Made by a program: the position numbers and the translations under genes
Notes under the pieces: generated by a model
Seen by the model: only the letters and a program-made list of their open reading frames with translations
Database searches by the model: none
What the model was told of the DNA's origin: nothing
Source: Cognatiluteimonas sedimenti
GTDB lineage: Bacteria; Pseudomonadota; Gammaproteobacteria; Xanthomonadales; Xanthomonadaceae
Assembly: GCF_022808325.1 (NCBI RefSeq)
Contig: NZ_JALGCL010000001.1
Coordinates: forward strand, 911,780-975,779
DNA length: 64,000 bases
Direction: 5' to 3'
Part shown: in pieces, positions 63,287-64,000 of the stretch
How the letters are laid out: each line of letters begins with the position of its first letter
Numbering within the stretch: position 1 is the stretch's first letter

Positions 63287-64000
63287 TGGCAGCAGCCATC
63301 CCCTGGTTGAGCGCAGTGATCGCCGACGCGACCTCCTGCCGGTTGATGTCGTTGGCGAACACGCAGGCGCCCAGCCCGCGGGGCAGCGGCACGCGTTGCA
63401 GGCCATTGCGGTGTTCCACCCGGTCCAGCAGCGAGTGCCAGACCAGGTCGACGTCCAGCAGCGCGAAGTCCGGTTCGATGCCCAGCCGCTCGACCAGCCC
63501 GAAGATGCGCGCGGTTTCCGCGGCCGACAGCAGCCCGCGCGCGCGCGCAACCAGGCACGACACCAGGATGTCCAGCAGCACCGCCTCGCCATGCAGAAGG
63601 TGCTCGCCATGGCGCGCCTCCAGCCCGTAGCTGAAGGTGTGGCCGAAATCGACCCGGCGCTCGAGCTCGTCCTCGAACAGGTTCGGCTGCAGTTCCTCCA
63701 GCATGCCGGCGATGGCGCGGTCGAGGATCTCGCCGCCGGCCGCGTCCTGGAACGCCGCCGCCACGCTGGCGGCGCCGCAGGCTTCCAACTGCATGAACAG
63801 CGCGACGTCGCGGATCACCGCCAGCTTGATGATCTCGCACACGCCGTTGAGCAGGTGCCGCCGCGGCAGCGTGCGCAGCAGCGTGTGGTCTAGCAATACC
63901 CGGCACGGTGGCTCGAAGCTGCCGAGCCTGTTCTTGTTGTCGTTGAAGTTGATCCCGGTCTTGATCCCGACCGAGGCGTCGACGTAGCCCATCAGCGTGG
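63264..64000 (-). CDS. Dehydroquinate-synthase-like cyclase (EboD-like), C-terminal part; runs off the window
   Basis: The C-terminal 245 or so residues of a sugar-phosphate cyclase. The read-through from the edge gives TLMGYVDASVGIKTGINF, then NRLGSFEPPCRVLLDH, which resembles the DHQS/sedoheptulose-7-phosphate cyclase core more than AroB of primary metabolism. Metal-binding residues are the Glu in NGVCEIIKL, His in DFGHTFSYGLE, and His in HGEHLLHGEAV. Its stop at 63264 lies 23 bases inside the ubiG gene. The upstream part is outside the window. The actual substrate cannot be told. Confidence 0.78.
   Translation of the reverse strand, partial: TLMGYVDASVGIKTGINFNDNKNRLGSFEPPCRVLLDHTLLRTLPRRHLLNGVCEIIKLAVIRDVALFMQLEACGAASVAAAFQDAAGGEILDRAIAGMLEELQPNLFEDELERRVDFGHTFSYGLEARHGEHLLHGEAVLLDILVSCLVARARGLLSAAETARIFGLVERLGIEPDFALLDVDLVWHSLLDRVEHRNGLQRVPLPRGLGACVFANDINRQEVASAITALNQGMAAANDRNDQH

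Overview
The window is GC-rich (estimated near 70% by eye) chromosomal DNA of a gammaproteobacterium, most likely a member of the Xanthomonadaceae/Lysobacteraceae (Lysobacter, Luteimonas or Pseudoxanthomonas-like). The reasons are the truD-ispF-ispD-ftsB-eno-kdsA-pyrG housekeeping block, a short chromosomal REP/BIME hairpin of the 'GTGGGAGCGGCTTC' type, and many secreted peptidases and TonB or membrane proteins. I cannot name the species. I see no rRNA, tRNA, CRISPR array, phage or insertion sequence.

Layout. (1) 1-6551, minus strand: truD (partial), ispF, a membrane 'metal-dependent hydrolase-like' gene inserted between ispF and ispD, ispD, ftsB, eno, kdsA and pyrG, mostly with 4-nt overlaps. 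(2) 6.7-15.3 kb: a small secreted Ala-rich protein with its own terminator, then divergent parE, whose 3' end is followed by a 124-bp tandem duplication, and a secreted S9 peptidase. Facing these is a tightly overlapping operon: DadA-like dehydrogenase, glutathione reductase, N-formylglutamate deformylase and a small membrane protein. (3) 15.5-24.6 kb: M4 metalloprotease, DUF418 membrane protein, slyD, two tandem NlpC/P60 hydrolases, a thioesterase, a DAACS symporter and a HemJ-like protein. (4) 24.7-36.2 kb: methyltransferase, intracellular PHA depolymerase, DUF2946 plus a TonB receptor, a PadR/membrane-sensor pair, a cyclophilin, and an M1 peptidase with a membrane partner. (5) 36.3-49.3 kb: a GAF-GAF-GGDEF-EAL protein, a frameshifted TfoX-family gene, an EamA permease, gspA-gspB, two exported methionine sulfoxide reductases (msrB, msrA), and lemA-DUF2207. 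(6) 49.4-61.5 kb: an ECF sigma factor with a membrane partner, an aminopeptidase N-like M1 enzyme, a ClpP-fold lipoprotein, an MFS permease, small genes, a subclass B3 metallo-beta-lactamase immediately upstream of a CreB-CreC two-component system, and a membrane protein. (7) 61.7-64.0 kb: UbiA-family prenyltransferase, UbiG-family methyltransferase and a dehydroquinate-synthase-like cyclase (cut by the window end). These form one overlapping operon resembling part of an Ebo-type cluster.

How the genes work together. The first block supplies the isoprenoid (MEP) pathway, Kdo, CTP, glycolysis and divisome functions. Much of the rest is envelope biology: proteolysis outside the cytoplasm, repair of oxidised methionine outside the cytoplasm, peptidoglycan hydrolysis, secretion (GspAB) and signalling. 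The most interesting items are the overlapping cyclase-UbiG-UbiA operon at the right edge, the beta-lactamase/CreBC arrangement, the parE tandem duplication, and a group of genes with a TACAAT-like box 6-7 nt from the start codon, which suggests leaderless mRNAs.
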